Below are positions 9,901 to 17,647 of a stretch of 64,000 bases of DNA, piece by piece. Under the pieces are notes generated by a model. The model did not search any database and was not told the origin of the DNA. It was given only the letters and a program-made list of their open reading frames with translations. A program made the translations under genes and the position numbers. Source of the DNA: Aquipseudomonas alcaligenes_A (GTDB taxonomy: Bacteria; Pseudomonadota; Gammaproteobacteria; Pseudomonadales; Pseudomonadaceae); the NCBI GenBank assembly GCA_048595745.1, contig CP184361.1; one strand, given 5' to 3'. Positions within the stretch are counted from its first letter, which is position 1, and each line of letters starts with the position of its first letter.

Positions 9901-10806
9901 GTCCGCACGCCGCTCGAAATAGGCGCTCAGCGCCAGATCGCTGACCTGCACGGCCTTGCGCTTGCCGTAGGCGCCGCGCACTTCCGGTGCGTGCAGGCGG
10001 GCCGCGCCACGCTGCACCTGGCCGGCAACCCACTGCAACCAGAACTCGCCGCCGGCCTGGGCGCGGTCCAGGTGCCAGTCACGGGTGAGCCCGGCCGGCA
10101 ACCAGGCGGCCCAGTCGCTCTGCGGCAGGCTCAGGTAGGCGTCGGCCTTGCTCGCGCGCCAGTCCTGGCTGTCCAGCTGGACCTTGAGGTCGAAGGCCAG
10201 CGGCTGGCCGTCCGGCAGCCGCAGGCGACCATCGAGATGCTGGCGCACGCTGCCGCTGCGCAGTGTCAGGTCGATGTAGGTCAGGCTGAGAGGTTCACGC
10301 CCGCGCGGCTCCAGAGTCAGCTGGCTGCCCAGCAGCGATACCTTGGCGACCATCTGCAGCGCATCGATCAGCTTCTGCGGCTGCGGCGCTGCGGCCGGCT
10401 CGCGCTGCGGCAGGCCCTCGACCGTCCAGCGCCCGTCCTCGGCCTGGCGCAGGCTGAGCTGCAGGCCCTCCAGCTGCAGGTTGGCGATACGCGGCTGCCG
10501 AGCCAACAGACTGGCGAGCACATCCGGCACCACCCGCACCTGGTCGAGGCGCACCACGTCGGTGCCCTCGCCGAGCTGCACGTCATGCGCGGTGAGGATC
10601 GGGTCGAAGCCGCTCCAACCGCCTTCCAGATGGCCGATCGACAGTGGCATGCCCACTGCCGCCTGGGCTCTGACCTGAACTTCATCGCGGTATTCGGCGA
10701 CCAGCGGCACCAGCTCTCGCCCCAGGCTCACATAGAGCGCGGCGAGCACCAGCAGCATGGCGCAGAGGCCAAGCGTCGCGCGCAGCAGTCGAATCAGCAG
10801 GCCCAT
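6982..10806 (-). CDS. yhdP: YhdP family AsmA-like envelope protein
   Basis: 1274 residues, the usual size of YhdP (TIGR02099 family). One membrane helix lies near residues 3-27 (LLRATLGLCAMLLVLAALY); the rest is a long periplasmic beta-rich region with an AsmA-like C-terminal part. YhdP, TamB and YdbH are AsmA-like proteins thought to bridge the membranes for phospholipid transport to the outer membrane. The gene follows rng by 13 bp, the common arrangement mreBCD-maf-rng-yhdP. Confidence 0.92.
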   Translation of the reverse strand: MGLLIRLLRATLGLCAMLLVLAALYVSLGRELVPLVAEYRDEVQVRAQAAVGMPLSIGHLEGGWSGFDPILTAHDVQLGEGTDVVRLDQVRVVPDVLASLLARQPRIANLQLEGLQLSLRQAEDGRWTVEGLPQREPAAAPQPQKLIDALQMVAKVSLLGSQLTLEPRGREPLSLTYIDLTLRSGSVRQHLDGRLRLPDGQPLAFDLKVQLDSQDWRASKADAYLSLPQSDWAAWLPAGLTRDWHLDRAQAGGEFWLQWVAGQVQRGAARLHAPEVRGAYGKRKAVQVSDLALSAYFERRADGFDLLVDGLALSLGDTRWGEVQLALSQQLDVQGQVQRWALSADRLDLTPLSPVILALAPLPDAATEALEALRPSGALRNVQLDYRPQLSDATRVRYSANLERVSIGAWHGSPAVENASGSVRGDLGSGEGLTASENFGLHFPELFPEMWRYRQAGARLLWELDEEGFTLQSPYLQVVGDEGRVAGDFLVRLKKDPAQEDYMDLRVGLKDGDALQAKKYLPTRSPGLSPALADWLQTAIRAGHIEDGWFQYQGSLAKGADEAARSISLYFLVNGAELAFQPGWPSLREARGEVLIEDDGVDVRVPAARILDSRVRDVTVSIPKAANGQPPRLALAGELESSLPDALKILQEAPIGTAETFAGWQGQGPLSGKLKLDIPLSQGQKPQIQVDFATQGAQLKISTPELELSQLAGAFRFNSASGLSAPDIRAQVLGHAVRGRALAQGARGKARSRIEVNGRVALNRLSSWLGVTQPLPLSGELPYQLSLILDGGDSQLRVDSNLKGLAVNLPAPFAKPAAAERSTSWRMTLQGPERRYWLDHGGLANLALAAPPGQFGNGRGELRLGGDPARLPSTAGLRVSGRLAEFDWSAWQAALQPYQALAGDGQNRKLFAGADLRIDQFSGFGTQVDNLGVKLAPVQGGWQLDLSSALLEGRVGLPDAKGAPIDIDLARLSFPPAQPPEAGAPVPDKPDPLATVDPRQIPAVDVRIARVMQGDALIGAWSLKARPSPQGVRFSELKLDLKGLKVGGELGWEGAAGSSASWYKGRIEGKNLADILSAWGYAPSATSERFRLDMDTRWPGSPAWFGLQRLSGSLDASLRKGQFVEVQGSASALRVFGLLNFNSISRRLRLDFSDLLGKGFSYDTTKTLLVGQDGVFQTREPLKVVGPSSTLELNGTLDMAREQIDAKLLVTLPVTNNLPLAALIVGAPAVGGALFIADKLLGDRVARFASVQYKVKGPWQDPEISFEKPFEKPR

Positions 10807-10819
10807 TCAGCGCAGCGCC

Positions 10820-12277
10820 TCAGAGCAGCACGACATCGTACTGCTCCTGGGAATACATGCTCTCCACCTGAAACTTGATGGTGCGACCGATGAAGGCCTC
10901 CAGATCGGCGACGTTGCCTGACTCCTCGTCCAGCAGGCGGTCGACCACCTTCTGCTCGGCCAGCACCAGATAGCCCTCGGCCTGGTAAGCGCGGGCCTCG
11001 CGGAGAATCTCACGGAAGATTTCGTAGCAGATGGTTTCCGGCGTCTTCAGCTTGCCGCGGCCCTGGCAGGCGCTGCAGGGCTCGCACAGCACCTGTTCGA
11101 GGCTCTCGCGGGTGCGCTTGCGGGTCATCTGCACCAGGCCCAGCTCGGTGATGCCGATGATGTTGGTCTTGGCGTGGTCGCGCTCCAGCTGCTTCTCCAG
11201 GGTGCGCAGCACCTGGCGCTGGTGTTCTTCATCTTCCATGTCGATGAAGTCGATGATGATGATCCCGCCGATGTTGCGCAGGCGCAGCTGGCGAGCAATG
11301 GCGGTGGCTGCCTCGAGGTTGGTCTTGAAGATGGTCTCTTCGAGGGTGCGGTGACCGACGAAGGCGCCGGTGTTGACGTCGATGGTGGTCATCGCCTCGG
11401 CCGGGTCGATGATCAGGTAGCCGCCGGACTTGAGCGGCACCTTGCGCTCCAGGGCACGCTGGATCTCGTCTTCGACGCCATACAGGTCGAAGATCGGCCG
11501 CTCGCCGGGGTAGTGCTCCAGGCGATCGGCGATTTCCGGCATCAGCTCGTCGACGAACTGGGTGATCTTGCCGAAGGTTTCCCGCGAGTCGATGCGGATC
11601 TTCTCGATCTTCGGGTTGACCAGGTCACGCAGGGTGCGCAGCGCCAGGGAAAGGTCTTCGTAGATCACCGTGGGGGTCGATGCGGTCTTCATCTGCGCAG
11701 CGATCTGCTCCCACAGGCGACGCAGGTAGCGGATATCGACCAGGATCTCGTCCTTGCCAGCGCCCTCGGCGGCGGTGCGCAGGATGAAACCGCCGACCTC
11801 CTCGATGCCCTCGGCAGCCACGCAATCGGCCACAACCTGCTTGAGACGCTCGCGCTCGGCCTCGTCCTCGATCTTCAGGGAAATGCCGACATGCGCGGTA
11901 CGCGGCATGTAGACCAGGTAGCGCGAAGGGATCGAGAGGTGAGTGGTCAGGCGTGCACCCTTGGTGCCGATCGGATCCTTGGTCACCTGCACCACCAGGC
12001 TCTGCCCCTCGTGGACCAGGGCGCCGATGGACTCAACGGCGCTACCCTCGCGATTGGAGATTTCCGCGGCATGAATGAAAGCCGCGCGCTCCAGGCCGAT
12101 GTCGACGAAGGCTGCCTGCATGCCGGGCAGCACCCGCACCACCTTGCCCTTGTAGATGTTGCCGACGATGCCGCGCTTCTGCGTGCGCTCGACATGCACC
12201 TCCTGCAGCACACCGTTTTCCACCACCGCCACGCGCGACTCCATCGGCGTGATGTTGATCAGGATCTCTTCGCTCAT
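10820..12277 (-). CDS. rng: Ribonuclease G
   Basis: 485 residues, matching RNase G (short relative of RNase E without the degradosome tail). The N-terminal S1-like region begins MSEEILINITPMESRVAVVE; the catalytic region carries GGYLIIDPAEAMTTIDVNTG with the metal-binding aspartate, and the Zn-link cysteines appear in LCEPCSACQG. RNase G trims the 5' end of 16S rRNA and cleaves some mRNAs. It lies between maf and yhdP on the same strand. Confidence 0.96.
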   Translation of the reverse strand: MSEEILINITPMESRVAVVENGVLQEVHVERTQKRGIVGNIYKGKVVRVLPGMQAAFVDIGLERAAFIHAAEISNREGSAVESIGALVHEGQSLVVQVTKDPIGTKGARLTTHLSIPSRYLVYMPRTAHVGISLKIEDEAERERLKQVVADCVAAEGIEEVGGFILRTAAEGAGKDEILVDIRYLRRLWEQIAAQMKTASTPTVIYEDLSLALRTLRDLVNPKIEKIRIDSRETFGKITQFVDELMPEIADRLEHYPGERPIFDLYGVEDEIQRALERKVPLKSGGYLIIDPAEAMTTIDVNTGAFVGHRTLEETIFKTNLEAATAIARQLRLRNIGGIIIIDFIDMEDEEHQRQVLRTLEKQLERDHAKTNIIGITELGLVQMTRKRTRESLEQVLCEPCSACQGRGKLKTPETICYEIFREILREARAYQAEGYLVLAEQKVVDRLLDEESGNVADLEAFIGRTIKFQVESMYSQEQYDVVLL

Positions 12278-12340
12278 GCGTCCTACTCTGCGCGCTGCGG
12301 CTTGGGGCCACCGCCATTCTCATTGTTGTGGGCCGGCAGG

Positions 12341-12925
12341 TCAGGCCTGCCAGCACGGAATTCCGAACTCCCCCAGCAACTGCGCGGTTTCGCACAGCGG
12401 CAGGCCGACCACGGCCGAATAACTGCCTTCGAGCTGGCTGACGAACACCGCCGCCAACCCCTGAATACCATAACTGCCGGCCTTGTCGCAGGGCTCACCA
12501 GTCGCCCAGTAGGCCTCGGCCTCGCCCGCACGCAGCGGGCGGAAGCGCACGCGACTGCTCACCACCCGCGACTCGATGCGCTGTGCGCTGGCCAGCGCCA
12601 CGGCGGTCAGCACCTGATGCTCACGCCCGGACAGCGCGGCCAGCGTGGCCAAACACTCGGCCTGATCGGCCGGTTTGCCCAGAATGCGACCATCGAGCAC
12701 CACGGCGGTATCGGCGCCCAGCACCACAGCGCCGGCCGGGTCGTTGAGCGCGGCCAGCCCGGCCAGCGCCTTTTCCCTCGCCAGGCGCTCTACATAGCGC
12801 TCGGCAGGCTCGCCGGGCAATGCCGTTTCATCGATGGAAGCGATTAGCGTGACGAAGGGCACACCGATCTGCGCCAGCAGCTCGCGCCGGCGGGGGGAAC
12901 CCGAGGCCAGATGAAGCGAGGCCAT
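12341..12925 (-). CDS. maf: Maf family nucleotide pyrophosphatase (YhdE type)
   Basis: 194 residues. The family signature LASGSPRRRELL is at the N-terminus, followed by the acidic catalytic region (VVLGADTAVVLDGRILGKP). YhdE-type Maf proteins hydrolyse dTTP, UTP and related modified nucleotides to monophosphates. The position between mreD and rng is conserved in Pseudomonas. Start at 12925 gives the canonical MASLHLASGSPRR. Confidence 0.94.
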   Translation of the reverse strand: MASLHLASGSPRRRELLAQIGVPFVTLIASIDETALPGEPAERYVERLAREKALAGLAALNDPAGAVVLGADTAVVLDGRILGKPADQAECLATLAALSGREHQVLTAVALASAQRIESRVVSSRVRFRPLRAGEAEAYWATGEPCDKAGSYGIQGLAAVFVSQLEGSYSAVVGLPLCETAQLLGEFGIPCWQA

Positions 12926-12964
12926 GCAGACATCTCCTGGTCTGGAGTGGGGAGGTGGGGCGCC

Positions 12965-13474
12965 TCAGTAAACTCCGAAGCGCCGTTGCAGCCCCCGCAG
13001 AATGGCGAACACCCAGGGCCAGAGCAAGGCGCTGATCAGCGCCGGCAGGACGAACGCCAGGGTCGGGGGACGGTTGCCGGTGAGCGCGTTGAGCCACAGC
13101 TGCACCAGCTGGGCGATGCCGAACACCACCAGCAGTACCAGGCTCTGCTGCCAGGTGGGGAACATCTGCAGGCGCCGCTGCAACGACAGCACCAGGAAGA
13201 CGATCAGGGTAAGCATCAGGGCATTCTGCCCCAGCAACGTGCCATTGAGCACGTCCACCACCAGCCCCAGGCACCAGGCAGTGAGCATGCCCACCCGCTG
13301 CGGCAGGACCAGCACCCAGTAGGACAGGAACAGGGCCAGCCACAGCGGCCGACCCAGCTCGAGGAAACGCAGTTGCGGATGCTCGCTGAACGGGATAGGC
13401 GCCACGCTGAACAGCAGCGCCAGCAGCAGACTGGCCCAGAGCAGCCAGGAATTGCGCGATTTGACCCGGACCAT
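12965..13474 (-). CDS. mreD: Rod shape-determining protein MreD
   Basis: 169 residues with about five hydrophobic segments, an integral inner-membrane partner of MreC in the elongasome. The start is taken as the ATG at 13474, which overlaps the mreC stop in the sequence TGATG; a GTG one codon upstream is also in frame. The overlap implies translational coupling with mreC. Confidence 0.93.
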   Translation of the reverse strand: MVRVKSRNSWLLWASLLLALLFSVAPIPFSEHPQLRFLELGRPLWLALFLSYWVLVLPQRVGMLTAWCLGLVVDVLNGTLLGQNALMLTLIVFLVLSLQRRLQMFPTWQQSLVLLVVFGIAQLVQLWLNALTGNRPPTLAFVLPALISALLWPWVFAILRGLQRRFGVY

Positions 13475-14487
13475 CACTGACTCCCTGCAGCGGCTGGAGC
13501 CGCCGGAGCGGCCGGTGTTGCTGGCGCTGGCACGGCTGCGGGCGACGCCGGTGGTTGCCCGGTGGCGGCTTCGGCTTTGCGGTCGGCGGCTTCCTGGGCC
13601 TCGGCGGCCTCGGTGGCGCGCTCTTCCGCCGTGCGGCCGTCGGTAAACACCAGCAGCATGTAGCGGCTGCGATTGAGCGCCGCAGTGGGCACGGCGCGAA
13701 CGATGGCGAACGGCTGACCGGAATCGTGTATCACTTCATTGACCGTAGCCACCGGATAGCCGGCCGGGAAGCGTTGCCCCATCCCGGAGCTGACCAGCAG
13801 ATCGCCTTCCTTGATGTCTGCGGTGTCGGCCACATGGCGCAGCTCCAGGCGCTCAGGATTACCGGTGCCAGCGGCGATGGCGCGCAGGCCATTGCGATTC
13901 ACTTGCACCGGGATACTGTGGTTGGTATCGGTGAGCAGCAACACCCGGGCGGTATAGGGCATCACCTCGACCACCTGGCCCATCAGGCCGCGGGCATCGA
14001 GCACCGGCTGACCGAGGAAGACGCCGTCCTTTTCGCCCTTGTCGATCAGGATGCGGTGTGTGAAGGGATTGGGGTCGACACCGATCAGCTCGGTGACCAG
14101 TACCTTTTCCTCCACCAGCGCGGCGGAATTGAGCAGCTCGCGCAGGCGCACATTCTGCTCGGTGAGGGTGGCCAGCTTCTGCAGGCGCCCCTGCATCAGC
14201 AGCGCTTCGGCCTTGAGTTTCTCGTTCTCCGCCACCAGCTCGCTGCGGCTGGCTATCTGCTGGGTCGCCTCCTCCCACAGCGTCATCGGCAGGCGAGCCA
14301 CGCGGTAGGTCGGTTCGACGATCAGGCCGAGCTGCGAGCGCAGCGGCTGCAGCACCTCGAAGCGCGCATCCACCACCATCAGCACGGCCGACAGCACGAC
14401 CAGCACCAGCAGTCGTACGCCCAGCGACGGTCCCTTGGCGAATAACGGTTTGATGACGGCTACCCTCGACTGACGGCTAGAAAACAC
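13474..14487 (-). CDS. mreC: Cell shape-determining protein MreC
   Basis: About 337 residues: a membrane helix at roughly residues 23-42 (GVRLLVLVVLSAVLMVV), a coiled coil around 78-120, two beta-rich MreC domains, and a low-complexity Pro/Ala tail over the last 40 residues. MreC is the periplasmic scaffold linking MreB with PBP2/RodA. The start is uncertain: the first in-frame start is a GTG at 14487 that sits directly against the 3' arm of a hairpin between mreB and mreC, leaving no clear ribosome site. Confidence 0.92.
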   Translation of the reverse strand: MFSSRQSRVAVIKPLFAKGPSLGVRLLVLVVLSAVLMVVDARFEVLQPLRSQLGLIVEPTYRVARLPMTLWEEATQQIASRSELVAENEKLKAEALLMQGRLQKLATLTEQNVRLRELLNSAALVEEKVLVTELIGVDPNPFTHRILIDKGEKDGVFLGQPVLDARGLMGQVVEVMPYTARVLLLTDTNHSIPVQVNRNGLRAIAAGTGNPERLELRHVADTADIKEGDLLVSSGMGQRFPAGYPVATVNEVIHDSGQPFAIVRAVPTAALNRSRYMLLVFTDGRTAEERATEAAEAQEAADRKAEAATGQPPASPAAVPAPATPAAPAAPAAAGSQ

Positions 14488-14488
14488 A

Positions 14489-14514
14489 AAGCCGGAAGGA
14501 CCAGCTTCCGGCTT
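14489..14514. terminator. Hairpin between mreB and mreC (attenuator-like)
   Basis: AAGCCGGAAG pairs with CTTCCGGCTT with a 6-base loop (GACCAG on the + strand); on the minus strand it is followed by TGTGTTTTC. It resembles an intrinsic terminator placed inside the mre operon and touching the GTG proposed for mreC. Likely effect: more mreB than mreC/mreD transcript, or occlusion of mreC translation initiation. Confidence 0.7.
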
Positions 14515-14533
14515 CGGGTCACCCCTAAGGGGA

Positions 14534-15571
14534 TCACTCGGTGGACAGCAGGTCCATGGAGTGACGGTCCATCATTTCCAGGGCACGACCACCGCCGCGC
14601 GCCACGCAGGTCAGCGGGTCCTCGGCAACGATCACCGGCAGGCCGGTTTCCTGGGCCAGCAACTTGTCCAGGTCGCGCAGCAGCGCACCACCACCGGTCA
14701 GCACCAGGCCGCGCTCGGCGATGTCGGACGCCAGCTCCGGCGGCGACTGCTCCAGCGCGCTCTTGACCGCCTGCACGATAGTGGCCAGGGATTCCTGCAG
14801 CGCTTCCAGCACTTCATTGGAATTCAGGGTGAAGCTGCGCGGCACGCCCTCGGCCAGGTTACGGCCACGCACGTCGACTTCGCGCACATCACCGCCGGCG
14901 TAGGCGGTGCCAATTTCCTGCTTGATCCTCTCGGCGGTGGATTCGCCGATCAGCGAGCCGTAGTTGCGGCGCACGTAGGTGATGATGGCTTCGTCGAAGC
15001 GGTCGCCGCCGACGCGCACGGATTCGGCGTAGACCACGCCGTTCAGCGAGATCAGGGCGATTTCGGTGGTACCGCCGCCGATGTCGACAACCATGGAACC
15101 ACGGGCCTCTTCGACCGGCAGGCCGGCACCGATGGCGGCCGCCATCGGCTCTTCGATCAGAAACACTTCACGGGCACCGGCGCCCAGAGCGGATTCACGA
15201 ATGGCGCGACGCTCGACCTGGGTGGATTTGCACGGCACGCAGATCAGCACGCGCGGCGACGGCTGCAGGAAGCTGTTCTCGTGCACCTTGTTGATGAAGT
15301 ACTGCAGCATCTTCTCGCAGACGCTGAAGTCGGCGATCACGCCGTCCTTCATCGGACGAATGGCGGAAATGTTGCCCGGGGTACGGCCGAGCATGCGCTT
15401 GGCCTCGGTGCCGACGGCAACCACGGATTTCTGGTTGCCACTGCTACGAATGGCGACCACAGACGGCTCGTTGAGGACGATGCCACGCTCGCGGACATAG
15501 ATCAGGGTATTGGCGGTGCCCAGGTCGATCGACAGATCGCTGGAAAACATGCCACGCAGTTTCTTGAACAT
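14534..15571 (-). CDS. mreB: Rod shape-determining actin homolog MreB
   Basis: 345 residues, standard MreB. Actin-fold phosphate motifs are visible near the N-terminus (LSIDLGTANTLIYV), in the middle (VVDIGGGTTEIALISLNG) and in the adenosine motif (LVLTGGGALLRDLD). It polymerises under the inner membrane and positions the elongasome. It heads the leftward mreBCD operon and is divergent from gatCAB. Confidence 0.98.
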   Translation of the reverse strand: MFKKLRGMFSSDLSIDLGTANTLIYVRERGIVLNEPSVVAIRSSGNQKSVVAVGTEAKRMLGRTPGNISAIRPMKDGVIADFSVCEKMLQYFINKVHENSFLQPSPRVLICVPCKSTQVERRAIRESALGAGAREVFLIEEPMAAAIGAGLPVEEARGSMVVDIGGGTTEIALISLNGVVYAESVRVGGDRFDEAIITYVRRNYGSLIGESTAERIKQEIGTAYAGGDVREVDVRGRNLAEGVPRSFTLNSNEVLEALQESLATIVQAVKSALEQSPPELASDIAERGLVLTGGGALLRDLDKLLAQETGLPVIVAEDPLTCVARGGGRALEMMDRHSMDLLSTE

Positions 15572-15768
15572 GAGGAAGAAGCCCTAGACAGAGCGCGATG
15601 AAAACGCTGGGTAAAAAAGTGCGGCAAACTCTATCAACGAGCCGCCCTTTGGGCAAGGCGCCAGATATGCTAAATTGCCTGCTTTTCCGGGCCCGATGGC
15701 CCACAATTCGCGGCCTTTGACCGCCCCGCGCGGCATCCGTTCCCCGCCCGTTTTTCTGGAGACTCACG
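15572..15768. promoter_or_regulatory. Divergent promoter region mreB / gatC
   Basis: A 197-bp intergenic stretch must hold promoters for the leftward mreB operon and the rightward gatCAB genes. I see no convincing -35/-10 pair. A TTTTTCTGGAGACTCACG leader carrying a GGAG ribosome site precedes gatC. Confidence 0.5.
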
Positions 15769-16056
15769 ATGGCGCTCGAACGCTCCGACGTGGAAAAAAT
15801 CGCCCATCTGGCCCGCCTGGGCCTGACCGAGAGCGAAATTCCGCAAACCACCGCCACCCTCAACAACATCCTCGGCCTGATCGACGCCATGCAGGCCGTC
15901 GACACCACCGGCATCGAGCCCCTGGCCCATCCGCTGGAAGCCACCCAGCGCCTGCGCGCCGACACCGTGACCGAGCAGAACCAGCGCGACGCCTACCAGG
16001 CCGTCGCCCCGGCCGTGGAAAACGGCCTGTTCCTCGTGCCGAAAGTCATCGAATAA
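15769..16056 (+). CDS. gatC: Asp/Glu-tRNA amidotransferase subunit C
   Basis: 95 residues beginning MALERSDVEKIAHLARLGL, the standard GatC start. GatC wraps around GatA and stabilises the GatCAB complex, which converts Glu-tRNA(Gln) or Asp-tRNA(Asn) to the amidated form. First gene of the gatCAB cluster, 16 bp before gatA. Confidence 0.96.
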   Translation: MALERSDVEKIAHLARLGLTESEIPQTTATLNNILGLIDAMQAVDTTGIEPLAHPLEATQRLRADTVTEQNQRDAYQAVAPAVENGLFLVPKVIE

Positions 16057-16072
16057 AAGGAAAGGGTTCCCC

Positions 16073-17524
16073 ATGCATCAACTGACCCTGGCCGAGATCG
16101 CCCGCGGCCTGAAGGACAAGACCTTCTCCTCCGCCGAGCTGACCGACGCCCTGCTGGCGCGCATCGCCCAGCTCGACCCGCAACTGAACAGCTTCATCAC
16201 CGTGACCGCCGATCTGGCGCGGGAACAGGCCAAGGCCGCCGACGCCCGCCGTGCCGGTGGCGAAGAGAGCGCCCTGCTCGGCGCGCCGATCGCCCACAAG
16301 GACCTGTTCTGCACCCAGAACGTGCTGACCAGCTGCGGCTCGAAGATCCTCACCGGCTTCAAGGCGCCCTACAACGCCACCGTGGTCGAGAAGCTGGCTG
16401 CCGCCGGCACGGTCACCCTGGGCAAGCTGAACATGGACGAATTCGCCATGGGTTCGGCCAACGAATCCAGCCACTACGGCCCGGTGAAGAACCCCTGGGA
16501 CCTGACCCGCGTACCGGGCGGATCGAGCGGTGGTTCGGCCGCCGCCGTGGCCGCGCGCCTGCTGCCGGCCGCCACCGGTACCGACACCGGCGGTTCGATC
16601 CGCCAGCCAGCCGCGCTGACCAACCTCACCGGCATCAAGCCGACCTATGGACGGGTATCCCGCTGGGGCATGATCGCCTACGCCTCCAGCCTCGATCAGG
16701 GCGGCCCGCTGGCCCGCACCGCCGAGGACTGCGCCCTGCTGCTGGGCGCCATGGCCGGCTTCGATCCGAAGGACTCGACCAGCGTCGACCAGCCGATCGA
16801 TGACTACCTGGCCGCATTGAGCCAGCCGCTGGCCGGCCTGCGCATCGGCCTGCCGCGCGAATACTTCGGCGCCGGCCTCGACGCGCGTATCGGCGAGAAG
16901 GTCATGTCCGTGGTCGAGGAGCTGACGAAGCTTGGCGCCACCGTCAAGGACATCTCGCTGCCGAACATGCAGCATGCGATTCCCGCCTACTACGTGATCG
17001 CCCCGGCGGAAGCCAGCTCCAACCTGTCGCGCTTCGACGGCGTACGCTTCGGCTACCGCTGCGAGAACCCGGTCAACCTCGAAGACCTGTACAAGCGTTC
17101 GCGCGGCGAAGGCTTCGGCGCGGAAGTGAAGCGGCGCATCATGGTCGGCACCTACGCCCTGTCCGCCGGTTACTACGACGCCTACTACATCAAGGCCCAG
17201 CAGATCCGCCGGCTGATCAAGAAAGACTTCGTCAGCGCCTTCGCGGAAGTCGACGTGATCCTCGGCCCGACCACGCCGAACCCGGCCTGGAAGCTCGGCG
17301 AGAAGAGCGCCGACCCGGTCTCGGCCTACCTGGAAGACATCTACACCATCACCGCCAACCTCGCCGGCATCCCGGGCCTGTCCATGCCCGCCGGCTTCGT
17401 CGACGGCCTGCCGGTCGGCGTGCAGCTGCTCGGCAACTACTTCCAGGAAGCCCGCCTGCTCAACGTCGCGCATCAGTACCAGCAGGTGACTGACTGGCAC
17501 AAACAGGCACCTGCCGGATTCTAA
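16073..17524 (+). CDS. gatA: Asp/Glu-tRNA amidotransferase subunit A
   Basis: 483 residues, amidase-signature family. The Ser-cisSer-Lys catalytic set is visible: Lys in APIAHKDLFCT, and the serines in VPGGSSGGSAAA and GTDTGGSIRQPA. GatA releases ammonia from glutamine and channels it to GatB. Full length and typical. A C/T-rich paired-hairpin repeat separates it from gatB. Confidence 0.98.
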   Translation: MHQLTLAEIARGLKDKTFSSAELTDALLARIAQLDPQLNSFITVTADLAREQAKAADARRAGGEESALLGAPIAHKDLFCTQNVLTSCGSKILTGFKAPYNATVVEKLAAAGTVTLGKLNMDEFAMGSANESSHYGPVKNPWDLTRVPGGSSGGSAAAVAARLLPAATGTDTGGSIRQPAALTNLTGIKPTYGRVSRWGMIAYASSLDQGGPLARTAEDCALLLGAMAGFDPKDSTSVDQPIDDYLAALSQPLAGLRIGLPREYFGAGLDARIGEKVMSVVEELTKLGATVKDISLPNMQHAIPAYYVIAPAEASSNLSRFDGVRFGYRCENPVNLEDLYKRSRGEGFGAEVKRRIMVGTYALSAGYYDAYYIKAQQIRRLIKKDFVSAFAEVDVILGPTTPNPAWKLGEKSADPVSAYLEDIYTITANLAGIPGLSMPAGFVDGLPVGVQLLGNYFQEARLLNVAHQYQQVTDWHKQAPAGF

Positions 17525-17530
17525 GACATA

Positions 17531-17623
17531 CCCTCCCCTCTCCCATTCATGGGAAAGGGGCCAGGGGAGGGGGCGCGCATCTCTCCCCAACCCTCTCCCG
17601 CCAGCGAGAGAGGGGGCAGCCCG
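17531..17623. repeat. C/T-rich paired-hairpin intergenic repeat, copy 1 (gatA-gatB)
   Basis: Two adjacent hairpin-forming units with CCCTCTCCC and GAGAGGGGG-type arms (for example CCCTCTCCC at 17591-17599 with GAGAGAGGGGG just after). Related copies are at 38782-38886, 40899-41014 and 50714-50834. It behaves like a REP/BIME-type element inside the gat operon. Confidence 0.75.
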
Positions 17624-17647
17624 CAACAGATTTGAGGGACATTCAAG

